NCBI GenBank assembly: GCA_006503475.1
Contig: RSEH01000184.1
Coordinates: forward strand, 1 to 64,000
Direction of reading: 5' to 3'
Length of the DNA stretch: 64,000 bases
Source: Stentor roeselii
Lineage: Eukaryota > Ciliophora > Heterotrichea > Heterotrichida > Stentoridae
The stretch's first letter is position 1; each line of letters begins with the position of its first letter. The notes under the pieces are model-generated. The model worked only from the letters and a program-made list of their open reading frames with translations, searched no databases and was not told the origin of the DNA. A program made the position numbers and the translations under genes. Shown here one piece after another: positions 27,403 through 36,556 of the stretch.

Positions 27403-27939
27403 ATGATGAAAATATCAAATAATTACTTCCAATCAATCCAGCTTCCAGTTAAAGCCTGGCTATATGAAAGCCAAAACCATCAACTAGTCAATCCATTCTC
27501 TAATCTAAAAATGGAGCAACTTAAAAGCACCCTATTGCCCCACCTTTTGTCTTACATGAAGAAGTACAAAGGTCCTGAGTCAATAAGCTCAAATCACTTG
27601 ATCCTGAGAATTTACAGGTCAGGGTCTCAGACCTTGACAGACGGTTTCTTTCAAATCGACACTTTAGGACTGTCTAATCTAGAGAGACATACGTTCATTA
27701 GAGTAAAAAGCTGGAAACTTGAGTTTTTTATTGATAATTTACTCATGCATTTACTTGACTGGGAAGTTGTTGGATTGGAAGTCATGCCTGAGTACTCAGT
27801 GAGGCATATCAAGTCAGAACTTCAAATTAAAGCTTTGATGATCTCTTCTTTTCGGATTCAGATGCGTGCAGGAATCACTGAAACTTCGATGTCTGATATC
27901 TTGTCCGTGGTGAATTCATTAGGCAGACAAGACAGTTGA
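27403..27939 (+). CDS. Hypothetical protein
   Basis: 178 aa (a second ATG follows at once). Mixed, globular-looking composition with VSIQ/LILRIYRSGSQTL and DNLLMHLLDWEVVGLEVM as the most structured segments. No motif recognised. TGA stop. Followed after 24 bp by the coiled-coil gene on the same strand. Confidence 0.6.
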   Translation: MMKISNNYFQSIQLPVKAWLYESQNHQLVNPFSNLKMEQLKSTLLPHLLSYMKKYKGPESISSNHLILRIYRSGSQTLTDGFFQIDTLGLSNLERHTFIRVKSWKLEFFIDNLLMHLLDWEVVGLEVMPEYSVRHIKSELQIKALMISSFRIQMRAGITETSMSDILSVVNSLGRQDS

Positions 27940-27963
27940 TCCTCTAATAATTTCATATTTTAA

Positions 27964-29031
27964 ATGTCTACTTGTTCGTCCAGCAAAAGTATTGACGCTA
28001 CCCCAGCTCCACGAGTGAAACCCGAAGACCTTCCACGATCAGTCTTCCAGATCCAGCCCGACTTAAAGAAATTCAAAACCCGGAACAAATACAAAAGTCC
28101 AAATTCAACTCCAACAACAACTCCTCTTCGCGGTTCAAGTTCAAACCGAGGAATTCCTCAATCAAAAGAGCCGCTAAAAGAAAACAGCCAGCCTTACAAA
28201 ATCGACTTATTAATCGAGAAGTACAAACAAGAAATCTCTTCCCAGTCCTCCAGAATGCAAGAGTTAAAAAAAAACATGCAACAATACGACAACAGTATTC
28301 AAAACCTTCTTCAAAACAAGGCACAGGACAATGAAAAGCGAAAAGTCTTCTCAGAGCTAGAAAAAAAGAACAAAGAACTAAAAGAAAAGTTAAAAACTTT
28401 AGAAAACACGAAAGAAGAAAGAGTAAAAAAAGAAAATGCACATCTTGAAGCTTACCTGCAGGAAAAAATCAAAGCAAAAAGCGTGTTAATCCAACAAATA
28501 TCAGCAATCGAAGAAGAAAACTTGAAAATCGAGCAGTCCCTGGCAAGGTACTCGAAAAGTGAGCTTCAAGCGACTAACGCTCATTTAAAATCAACTCACG
28601 CATCATTGACTGCAGAATTAAACAAGCTTCAAAGCACCTGCATCACTCAAGAAGAATATTCACAGTTACAAGGGCAGATCCGTGATTTGGAAGAGATGCA
28701 AAATAAACTGGTCAAGGAAAATAATGGCCTCAGGGAAGAAATTATCAAAGAACAGAAAATCGAACTTGCCAGTCATGAAAGTCAAGCTCAGCAAAGGACT
28801 TTATGCAGAGAAGTTGCTTTGATTAAAAAGGAAATTTCGATGTTGAACTGTCTGGCGAAGAGTATTTTTAAAGGAGAACAAGCTGATCTCAGTTTTATTT
28901 TAGGAGCTGGACCTATTTCTGAGATGGAAGGGAAAACTTTAACGGAAGCGATCAATGATATTAATTTAGAACTCAATGTGCTTAAACAGTGCATTGTTTG
29001 TAAGGACCAGGATAGTTGTCGTGCTTTTTAG
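27964..29031 (+). CDS. Coiled-coil protein
   Basis: 355 aa. Residues 1-75 are Ser/Thr/Pro-rich and basic; residues about 80-270 form a long heptad-rich coiled coil (EKKNKELKEKLKTLEN, LEEMQNKLVKENNGLREEI). The last 70 residues contain KTLTEAINDINLELNVLKQC and end CKDQDSCRAF. It resembles centrosomal/basal-body scaffold proteins in style only. Codons in the first half are A/C-ending, in the second half T/G-ending. Confidence 0.7.
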   Translation: MSTCSSSKSIDATPAPRVKPEDLPRSVFQIQPDLKKFKTRNKYKSPNSTPTTTPLRGSSSNRGIPQSKEPLKENSQPYKIDLLIEKYKQEISSQSSRMQELKKNMQQYDNSIQNLLQNKAQDNEKRKVFSELEKKNKELKEKLKTLENTKEERVKKENAHLEAYLQEKIKAKSVLIQQISAIEEENLKIEQSLARYSKSELQATNAHLKSTHASLTAELNKLQSTCITQEEYSQLQGQIRDLEEMQNKLVKENNGLREEIIKEQKIELASHESQAQQRTLCREVALIKKEISMLNCLAKSIFKGEQADLSFILGAGPISEMEGKTLTEAINDINLELNVLKQCIVCKDQDSCRAF

Positions 29032-29063
29032 AGTATTTAATTACAAATTAGGATTAAGGATGG

Positions 29064-31214
29064 TTAGTTAAGATCTAGTTTGTTGAATATTGGGTATCGT
29101 TTTAACCAGTTTGAATCGTTTAAGGATGGAAGAAAGTCTACTTCGATCCCGCTTTTTAATTCCCAGAGCTTCACGTGGGTTGAGTACCTGCAGGCCAGGT
29201 ACTTCGAGTCTTCGCTGACTACTACTTGGACTGCAGCACCTACTTCAAAACTACTCACAACTGAAAACCCTTCACATGTTAAAACATTAACAAGTCCATC
29301 TGCCGAAAGACTTACAATCAAATCCTGTCTCGCATCAATAGAAACTAAATTTTTTTCATGTACTAAAGTTTTCTCTATTTTTTTCTCAGAAATATTTAAA
29401 ATTTTCAGGTTTTTTTCATCTGCGACAATGATCATGTTACTGAAAACGAAAAAACCACAGGAAAGAATCGCGTGAGCCTGAAACATGTGAAGCATTTTTC
29501 CAGTCATGACTGAAAAAACTCTGATGTTTCTGTCTTCTGTGAGACTTATGAGGACCTCTGCCTTGTTGTCCATGAAAAGTTTTACTGATTTGGCTCCAGC
29601 AGGACTGAAAATAATCATTTTATTGTCAAGTAAGTCCCAAGATCTAATTGTTTTATCATTTGAAGCTGAAATTAGAATCTTTTCTGAGGAACTTAACAGA
29701 AGGTCAGTCACTTCGTCGTTATGGCCTGTTAAGGTTGATTTTAGCTTGTTTTTTGAAAGGTTCCATATTTTTATGGTCTTGTCTTTGGAACCTGTAATTG
29801 CTTTGGAGTGGTTTGAGGTGAAGAGGATGCAAGTTACTGTTGTTGAATGCGCTCTTGTTAGCTGGAAATCGATTAGTTTCTTTTCTGAGAAGCTGAAGAC
29901 TTTTAAGTCGTTTGAGGAGATGTAGAGGTATTTTTGGTCTGGTGATTGGATTACTGATGTTATTGCTTGGGGCATTGGGTTTAGGGTTTGTTCTTGTTTT
30001 TTGCTGGAAATGTTGAAGATTTTTAATCGTTTGTCTTGGCTGCAGGCTATTAGTTGGGAGTCGTCGGGTGTTAGTGTTAGATATGTTATCAGGTCTGGAG
30101 GACCTGTCAACGAAGCCACTAATTTCGCTGGTCCAGTACTCCAAATCTGCACAGGTTTATTCATAAAAGCAATAAAAACCAAATCATGATTCCTAGCACA
30201 ATCCAAAGCAGTAACAGCTGAATTTCCACTAACCAGACACCCAACTTCCCTATTCTCTAAATCAAAAATAACTACTTCTCCACCAGCAGCCCCAACTAAT
30301 TTAAAAGGTTCCAAAATACCAGCCAAAAAGTTGATCTCACTCTTAAACTGTAAAATCACTTCAACATCTAACCTCTCAAAATTTATTCTTAAAATTTTCA
30401 AGTCAAAAGTAGCAACAAATAAATTTTTTCCAATCATCTTGCAACATTTAACATCAACTTCAGAAACCTGCATCTGAGACACGATTCCTTTGACCGTCAA
30501 ATCCCAAGTCAACAACAATCCTTTTTTAGTAAGTCCCTGAAGAGTCAACTCAGAATCAAAAGCTAAAAAGCAAAGAACATCAGGACTTTTCAATTTCGCA
30601 AGGTGTTGTTTTTCAGGTAATGAAAAAACCTGGACAAATAGCTTCCCATCGACTAAAGCTAACTTTTCTCCATTTTCCGAAAGAGTTAAAAGACTGACAG
30701 GCGGTTCATAGTCCTCAACCAGGAGATTAAACCTTGTTTCAAGTTCTTTTTCCTTTTTTCCCACACCTAAAAACTGAAATTTTTCCTGTTTAACCTCACA
30801 AAACATTTCCTGTCCATAAAAACTAGAAATTTCAGCAAAATCCACTTTTTCCTTCATCATTCCACAGAAGTACTTTTTGCTAAATTTTGAATAAACTTGA
30901 TCATCATTTGAATTAATCATCTCCAAGACCAAAATTCTTTCTTTGTTAACTTTTTCAATCGCTTCAAAGTGAAGTTGATTGACTTTCTCAATAATTTCAG
31001 CAGTTTTTGAATAAATCAACCTAGAAAGCCTTTCAAGTTTTTTCAATCTTTTCAATCCTTTAGTCCTGATTCTCTGAGCCTTCCACTCGTTTTCACTTTG
31101 CATGAGTTTAACTGGAACGTTGCTGGGGTCTGAATGTTTGACGTGCTTAGAGCAGAAGAAACAGGACCCGACGATGAACTCGGCGAAAGAAGGGCAGACT
31201 TTGCAGGACTTCAT
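29064..31214 (-). CDS. WD40-repeat protein with Cys-rich N-terminus and coiled coil
   Basis: 716 aa. Residues 1-30 contain CKVCPSFAEFIVGSCFFCSKHV, a possible zinc knuckle of C-x2-C ... C-x2-C type. A helix-rich stretch (about 45-130) follows, then at least ten WD40 blades; the clearest are SSEKILISASNDKTIRSWDL, SKAITGSKDKTIKIWNLSKN and DSQLIACSQDKRLKIFNI. The layout (zinc-binding motif, coiled coil, WD40) is like TRAF/E3-associated WD40 proteins, but no ligase domain is certain. On the + strand the composition changes abruptly at about 30.11 kb inside a blade. It converges on the coiled-coil gene, 32 bp apart. Confidence 0.85.
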   Translation of the reverse strand: MKSCKVCPSFAEFIVGSCFFCSKHVKHSDPSNVPVKLMQSENEWKAQRIRTKGLKRLKKLERLSRLIYSKTAEIIEKVNQLHFEAIEKVNKERILVLEMINSNDDQVYSKFSKKYFCGMMKEKVDFAEISSFYGQEMFCEVKQEKFQFLGVGKKEKELETRFNLLVEDYEPPVSLLTLSENGEKLALVDGKLFVQVFSLPEKQHLAKLKSPDVLCFLAFDSELTLQGLTKKGLLLTWDLTVKGIVSQMQVSEVDVKCCKMIGKNLFVATFDLKILRINFERLDVEVILQFKSEINFLAGILEPFKLVGAAGGEVVIFDLENREVGCLVSGNSAVTALDCARNHDLVFIAFMNKPVQIWSTGPAKLVASLTGPPDLITYLTLTPDDSQLIACSQDKRLKIFNISSKKQEQTLNPMPQAITSVIQSPDQKYLYISSNDLKVFSFSEKKLIDFQLTRAHSTTVTCILFTSNHSKAITGSKDKTIKIWNLSKNKLKSTLTGHNDEVTDLLLSSSEKILISASNDKTIRSWDLLDNKMIIFSPAGAKSVKLFMDNKAEVLISLTEDRNIRVFSVMTGKMLHMFQAHAILSCGFFVFSNMIIVADEKNLKILNISEKKIEKTLVHEKNLVSIDARQDLIVSLSADGLVNVLTCEGFSVVSSFEVGAAVQVVVSEDSKYLACRYSTHVKLWELKSGIEVDFLPSLNDSNWLKRYPIFNKLDLN

Positions 31215-31256
31215 ATTTACAGATGATTAACTCCTGATAAAGTCATTACATTAAAT

Positions 31257-34200
31257 TTAATCTTGTCCGAAGCGAGGATCGGTTATTTGAGGTGTCTGCC
31301 CCGGCTCACCGTTGAAACCGAAGCCTGTATGTCGCCGAAGAAGAGGCGCTTGGATGTTTTCTTCGTCGCTTTCACTGTTGTTTGAACTATGCTCTTCGGA
31401 TTTTAAGTTACTTGTTTGGACACTTGACTCTTGGTATTTGTCTTTTGGAAGTAGTAACTTTTTTAGCTTTTTTGTGTACTCGAATAACGGCTGGATTATT
31501 AGAATGGAGAAGATCACTAGAATTCCTATGAAGTAGATCAGTGGAGTTCTCAGGAGCTTTAGAGTACTACCCCGTCCATCGAAATTATCAAAAAAGTTCT
31601 TAATAGGAAACCACTGAGTAATCATCAAGTCATTCACAAAATAAAGCCCAATAGACAAAAAGCTAATAAGCATCGAAAACCAGTACCAGCTCATGCTAAA
31701 GCTAAAAACCCTTAAATTAACAATAATAACAACAGTAGTAAAAACAAAATCACTCAATTCCCACATTCCCATAATTTTTCCATCCTCTTCGGTCGAATAA
31801 TAACAAATCGAATAAGCACTGACCACAAGTATAACAAACCCTTCAAAAACCGCGATAAAAATCCACCTCCAAAAAAAATACGATGTAAACAATTTCCCTT
31901 TAATCCCCAATTTATAAAACGCAGGATTATCTTCAAGCAATCCAAAATTCTTATCCTTATCAAAAATAGCATAAATCATAATAGGCATACTAGCAAAAGA
32001 AACATTAAAAAGTTGATAACTCCACATATTATACAAGATCTGTCCAGAAAAAGCACTAAAAATTCCATAAAACATCAAAGGAAAAGTGACCAATATATTT
32101 TTATAAAAGTTATAACAGATCAAATTCGCATTTTTTCTATAACTTTCATGACCATGTAAAAACATCAGTCTTTTCAAGTAACTGAACTGTCCAATCGCGT
32201 AGTCAGAAGCCCAAACAGCTTGATTTCCTTCAAGTCCTGCGATGCCGATTCCTACGTGGGCTGCGAGGATCATGTTGACGTCGTTTGCACCGTCGCCGAT
32301 GCTTAGTGTTCTTGAATTTGGCTCTTTTTCTTTTGTTAGTCGCACAAGGTCTGCCTTTTGTTGAGGACTTACTCGGCAAGCGATGATCACGTGGGCTGAA
32401 GCCATTAAAGTCGCTAAGGATAACTCGTTTGGACTTTGAAGTATGTGAAGCAAAGAGTCTCCTGATATTATTAAAGCCATTTTTGTTGGGTGGTTCTCGA
32501 CTGCTTCTTCTAATTGGTTCTTTACTTCATCGGATGTCAACTTGTCGATTGTCACACGGCCGATTTTATTTGTTAGTAATTTGCATGCGAAGGCAACGTT
32601 TACTGCTGTTTCGATTTTATCGCCTGTTATCATCCAGATCTTTACTCCTGCTTTTCGGATAAATTCGATCGTTTCAGGCACCGAATCCTGCAATTTATCT
32701 TCAATCCCCGTGACCCCAATTAAATCCAAATCCTTTTCAATACTATCCGCAGCTTTTTCCATTTCATATTCACGATTTAAAATATTTTCCATAGCATTTT
32801 GATAAACCATCTGCCACTCCTCATATTCTTCAACAGTGAGTTGTTTACAAGCAAGTACAAGAGTCCTCAATCCCTGACAAGCATAACTTTCAAGGGCCTG
32901 TTCACAACTCACAAGATAATCAATTCCCGATTTCAAAATCGGAATGATTTTCGAGTCAGCTCCCTTACAATAAAGCCAGATCTGCCCATCAGGACGTTTA
33001 ACAATAACCGTCATTCTTTTCCTATTACTCGAAAATTCAATAATTTTCAAAGTTTTAAAAACCTGTCTCAAGCCATGCAAGTCGATAACAATTTCATCAG
33101 CTGACCTGCTTACAAGTTCAACCCCGAAGTACTTCGCAGCACTGACCAAGGCAAGTTCATCAGTTGAGCTCGCTTTATACCCCCGGCCCTGTTCAGAATT
33201 TTCAGTCATCACGGTATGACAAAGACTAAGTGCAAGTAAAAATTCAAGATTTTCCTCAGATTTTCCATCAAAACTTCCATCAACAAAGTCAACATTTTCT
33301 ACTTTTTCTTGAATCATTCTTGAATCCGAACCATATGACACGTCCTTGATAGTCATTTTCCTGAACTCCATCTTATTGCATGTAAGAGTCCCTGTCTTAT
33401 CAGAAAACACGTGAGTCACTTGCCCGAGTTCTTCATTTAAATTCGAAGAATTTACTCGTGCAGGGATGTCACTCGGCTCATAGTAAAGCTTCAAGTCCCA
33501 AGCGATGAAAATCGCTTGGATAAACTTGACGACTTCTAAAGTAACAATAAGTGAAATTGGGACAAAGTTAGTGAAAATCAGCATCCATGAGAAAAACATC
33601 AGAACAAATAAAAGAATTCCTTGTTGATCAAGTTCGTCTAACTCGAGGTACTCTTCAGTGTCGTCTTCAGCGTCATGAAACCAGATCAAGTAGCAAGTCG
33701 CGCAGAACAGGCAAAGAAAGACCTGAACTAAAAAGATTTTAATAATCTCGTCATTCATCCTAGACTCCAAATGAGAAAACTTGTTACTAGCCTTCGCCGA
33801 GTTCAGCATGATTTTACTTTCATGTCCAGTATAAACAACGACTCCTATAATAAAATCCGTATTCCTCAAACTGCTACTTCTTAATAAAAAGTTCTCAGCA
33901 GCGACAGGAACAACTTCTTCACCAAGAACAACTTTTCCTTTGAACTGATAAATCATGGAGTTAGGTTCTTCACAAATGAACTTAGCCATGAAGGCCGAAG
34001 GGTCTTGTAAAGCGATTCGACTAAATTTAGGATTAGTTACCTTGTGTTTTAAATTCGTCTCTCCATCTAAATTCTTCGTTTCAATGTAGCAGAGGCCACT
34101 CGGGTCTGAACTTGCCAAAACGACGAGGTCAGCAGGGAAGTACTCGTTATTCAAAACTTTAACCAAGTCGCCTACTTGCACTTTATGCCACTTCACTGGT

Positions 34201-34559
34201 GTCCAGTCGTCTTTCCATACAAGTGACTTTCGAGTGTTTTCCACTCTGTCTGACTTTCGCTTGTTCAAGTCTTCCAGCAGGTCTTTCCCTGCACTCACTG
34301 TTAAGACGAAGAACAAAGGAAGAAGAATGTTAGGAACGCCATCTGAGACTGAAATTGCAGGAATCACTTGAAGAACTGCGATGATTAAAAAGTAAACGTT
34401 TGCCAACTTCTGGAACTGGTACCAAAGGTTTTTAGGTAAAAATGTTAAAAAATTGTATTTACAAGTTGTGATTCGGTTACTGCTGAAGTGAACTGTGGTC
34501 GAAGCTGGGACTGAGAATTCTCGGAAGTTTTCTTTGAGTCTTGAAGTCCTTGAAGCCAT
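31257..34559 (-). CDS. P4-type ATPase, phospholipid flippase
   Basis: 1100 aa, start after GGTAATAA. KYNFLTFLPKNLWYQFQKLA and NVYFLIIAVLQ open the first membrane segments. The actuator loop NLDGETNLKHK carries DGET, the P4 replacement for TGES. Phosphorylation site DKTGTLTCNKMEF (about 383-395 by estimate), nucleotide-binding KGADSKI, hinge GDGANDVNMILAAHVGIGI and about ten membrane spans complete the pump. Type IV ATPases flip aminophospholipids to the cytosolic leaflet, usually with a CDC50 partner; none is encoded here. The C-terminus (Ser/acidic, HTGFGFNGEPGQTP) is cytosolic and may be regulatory. Two abrupt composition switches occur inside the gene, at about 31.56 and 32.69 kb, with the frame intact. 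Confidence 0.97.
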   Translation of the reverse strand: MASRTSRLKENFREFSVPASTTVHFSSNRITTCKYNFLTFLPKNLWYQFQKLANVYFLIIAVLQVIPAISVSDGVPNILLPLFFVLTVSAGKDLLEDLNKRKSDRVENTRKSLVWKDDWTPVKWHKVQVGDLVKVLNNEYFPADLVVLASSDPSGLCYIETKNLDGETNLKHKVTNPKFSRIALQDPSAFMAKFICEEPNSMIYQFKGKVVLGEEVVPVAAENFLLRSSSLRNTDFIIGVVVYTGHESKIMLNSAKASNKFSHLESRMNDEIIKIFLVQVFLCLFCATCYLIWFHDAEDDTEEYLELDELDQQGILLFVLMFFSWMLIFTNFVPISLIVTLEVVKFIQAIFIAWDLKLYYEPSDIPARVNSSNLNEELGQVTHVFSDKTGTLTCNKMEFRKMTIKDVSYGSDSRMIQEKVENVDFVDGSFDGKSEENLEFLLALSLCHTVMTENSEQGRGYKASSTDELALVSAAKYFGVELVSRSADEIVIDLHGLRQVFKTLKIIEFSSNRKRMTVIVKRPDGQIWLYCKGADSKIIPILKSGIDYLVSCEQALESYACQGLRTLVLACKQLTVEEYEEWQMVYQNAMENILNREYEMEKAADSIEKDLDLIGVTGIEDKLQDSVPETIEFIRKAGVKIWMITGDKIETAVNVAFACKLLTNKIGRVTIDKLTSDEVKNQLEEAVENHPTKMALIISGDSLLHILQSPNELSLATLMASAHVIIACRVSPQQKADLVRLTKEKEPNSRTLSIGDGANDVNMILAAHVGIGIAGLEGNQAVWASDYAIGQFSYLKRLMFLHGHESYRKNANLICYNFYKNILVTFPLMFYGIFSAFSGQILYNMWSYQLFNVSFASMPIMIYAIFDKDKNFGLLEDNPAFYKLGIKGKLFTSYFFWRWIFIAVFEGFVILVVSAYSICYYSTEEDGKIMGMWELSDFVFTTVVIIVNLRVFSFSMSWYWFSMLISFLSIGLYFVNDLMITQWFPIKNFFDNFDGRGSTLKLLRTPLIYFIGILVIFSILIIQPLFEYTKKLKKLLLPKDKYQESSVQTSNLKSEEHSSNNSESDEENIQAPLLRRHTGFGFNGEPGQTPQITDPRFGQD

Positions 34560-34619
34560 TTATTACCGTTTTACGCTAAACTTATTTGCAAGTTTGAAGG
34601 ATTTCAGATTTTTTAGTTA

Positions 34620-35042
34620 TTAAGGTAACTCAGGTTTATTCACAGTCAAACCAGCCCAACCACTTATCTGCTCTTCGCGTTTTTTGCACTTTTCTGTTGT
34701 TTTGTTTGAGGTTCGATTGAAAACTCTTCTTATTTTCACTGTCGCGCTTTTCTTTGGGTGGTATTGAAAAAACCTTTTTGGAATTTCAGATTTTTTTACA
34801 GTTTCGAAGCTGGTTGTTTGGAACTTTGGAAAATCCTTAAAAGGATTTGCTACTGGGTAATGCTTTCTTACTACGAAGTTAGATGTGGTCATTACCTCGA
34901 TTTTTTGTTGAGATGAGTAAAAAAGTAAGTCGTTTCCTTGTAATTTTCTTTTAAGTAAAAATTGAGATAAGGGACGGATACATGAATTTTCACCTCTTTC
35001 AAGACCTCGGCTGAAACTTAGAGATGAGAGTTTTGTTGTCAT
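34620..35042 (-). CDS. Hypothetical basic protein
   Basis: 140 aa, Lys/Arg/Ser-rich, no recognised domain. HYPVANPFKDFPKFQTTSFE and RFFQYHPKKSATVKIRR are the best-looking segments. Its ATG lies 16 bp from the ATG of the divergent VTA1 gene. Confidence 0.55.
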   Translation of the reverse strand: MTTKLSSLSFSRGLERGENSCIRPLSQFLLKRKLQGNDLLFYSSQQKIEVMTTSNFVVRKHYPVANPFKDFPKFQTTSFETVKKSEIPKRFFQYHPKKSATVKIRRVFNRTSNKTTEKCKKREEQISGWAGLTVNKPELP

Positions 35043-35058
35043 ATTCTAGACGAATATA

Positions 35059-36279
35059 ATGGAAAATTTGCCTGAGAGCTTAAATATGATCAAGCCTTTT
35101 CTGGTTCGGGCTGAGGAAATGAAGGTTGCGGATACGGTGATTTCTTATTATTGTTATAGGTATGCTGTTCAACTTGCTATGGATGTCAGAAAGCAAAACC
35201 CTACCATTCAAGAAATCACGAATTACTTAGGAAACATGCTGAATGTAATGGAAGCCAAGAAAAAAGATATGGGAGAAATTCCAGAGCCCAAAGTTCACTT
35301 CGAAAAATTCATCACCATGCTTTTCATCTCAGCTGACAACGACGATCGCAAAACAGGATCAACAAAGAAAACCGCTCAGAAGTTCCTGATACTTTCTTAT
35401 TTCATTGAAGCTTTCAACGTTTTCGAAGAAATTCCTCCAGATTGGGAAGAAAAGAGAATCTATTGCAAGTGGAAGACTGCTGACATATTAAAAGCTTTAA
35501 AAAATGGAGAAAAACCTTTGCCTGGAGGGCCTGGAGAAAGAGATGGGGTGAATAAAGAAGAGAGAAAAAATGAACCTCCAACTAGTTTTCAAACGTCTTT
35601 TCCGGTTTCAGCTCCTAGTGATTATTCTTATACACCGAGTCAAAACAGTTATTTTCCACCAACTGCGGGACTTACTGATACTGGAAATCAGAAACCTTGG
35701 CCTACTGCAGGACCGTCTGGAGGAGTTACGGATACTGGAAATCAGAAACCTTGGCCTACTGCAGGACCGTCTGGAGGAGTTACTGATACTGGAAATCAGA
35801 AACCTTGGCCTACTGCAGGACCGTCTGGAGGAGTTACGGATACTGGAAATCAGAAACCTTGGCCTACTGCAGGACCGTCTGGAGGAGTTACGGATACTGG
35901 AAATCAGAAACCTTGGCCTAATGCAGGACCATCTGGACAGCAGGGACTACCAAATAATACGTTTTACCCTGAAAATCCTACTAATACAGGATTTCCAGCA
36001 AACCCTATAAACCCAGTTAAGCCAACAAAACCCGCAGAGCCTGTCAGCAGGACACAAGAACCTCCACCCTTGCGTCCTCAGGTTGTCCAGCCAGAGCGCA
36101 GGGTTGAGCCTCAGGCCAGAGGAGGTCGAGTCACTCAGACTCCAGAACAGCGAAAAATGATTGAACAAGCTAAAAAGTTTGGATTAAACGGAGTACAGGA
36201 ACTTGAATATAAAAACATTTCTCAAGCTGTTGCAGCCTTCCAGCAAGCTATCAAAGCTCTTGAAAATTACAATAATTAG
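35059..36279 (+). CDS. VTA1: VTA1/LIP5, activator of the ESCRT-disassembly ATPase VPS4
   Basis: 406 aa. Residues 1-160 hold the two N-terminal MIT-like helical bundles: IKPFLVRAEEMKVADTVISYY, CYRYAVQLAMDVRK, NLGNML-type ITNYLGNMLNVMEAKKKD, and FNVFEEIPPDWEEKRIYCKW. The last 45 residues (RKMIEQAKKFGLNGVQELEY, AVAAFQQAIKALENY) match the C-terminal VSL domain that dimerises and binds VPS4. The linker is Pro/Gly/Ser-rich and carries five near-identical 18-residue repeats (see 35668-35937). VTA1/LIP5 promotes VPS4 assembly on ESCRT-III during endosomal sorting and membrane repair, the latter being notable for a cell known for wound healing (inference). Confidence 0.95.
   Translation: MENLPESLNMIKPFLVRAEEMKVADTVISYYCYRYAVQLAMDVRKQNPTIQEITNYLGNMLNVMEAKKKDMGEIPEPKVHFEKFITMLFISADNDDRKTGSTKKTAQKFLILSYFIEAFNVFEEIPPDWEEKRIYCKWKTADILKALKNGEKPLPGGPGERDGVNKEERKNEPPTSFQTSFPVSAPSDYSYTPSQNSYFPPTAGLTDTGNQKPWPTAGPSGGVTDTGNQKPWPTAGPSGGVTDTGNQKPWPTAGPSGGVTDTGNQKPWPTAGPSGGVTDTGNQKPWPNAGPSGQQGLPNNTFYPENPTNTGFPANPINPVKPTKPAEPVSRTQEPPPLRPQVVQPERRVEPQARGGRVTQTPEQRKMIEQAKKFGLNGVQELEYKNISQAVAAFQQAIKALENYNN
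35668..35937 (+). repeat. 54-bp coding minisatellite, five copies, in VTA1 linker
   Basis: Five tandem 54-bp units encode TDTGNQKPWPTAGPSGGV. Copies differ by only a few bases (ACT/ACG at the Thr, one ACT-to-AAT change giving PWPNAGPS in the last), so the array is recent and likely length-variable. It keeps the frame because 54 is a multiple of 3. Confidence 0.95.
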
Positions 36280-36556
36280 CTTTACTAATCATTTACTTCA
36301 GAAAGGTCAAAATGTAGATTATTTAAAATTACTAAAATTCAGGAAATTATTTTATTATATAACAAAATTCTGAAGATGTGAAAGTAAACTATTCTCCAAG
36401 CAATTAACTAACTTCTCTAATAAAAATCCCGATTCACATCAAAACCCTGAAATCATAATCAACCAAGAAAGCAAATCTAAAAACCAGAAAATAAATATTC
36501 GCTAAAACTAAACCACAATAAACTAAACCTTGAAAAATAAGCAAACCTTAATCCTT

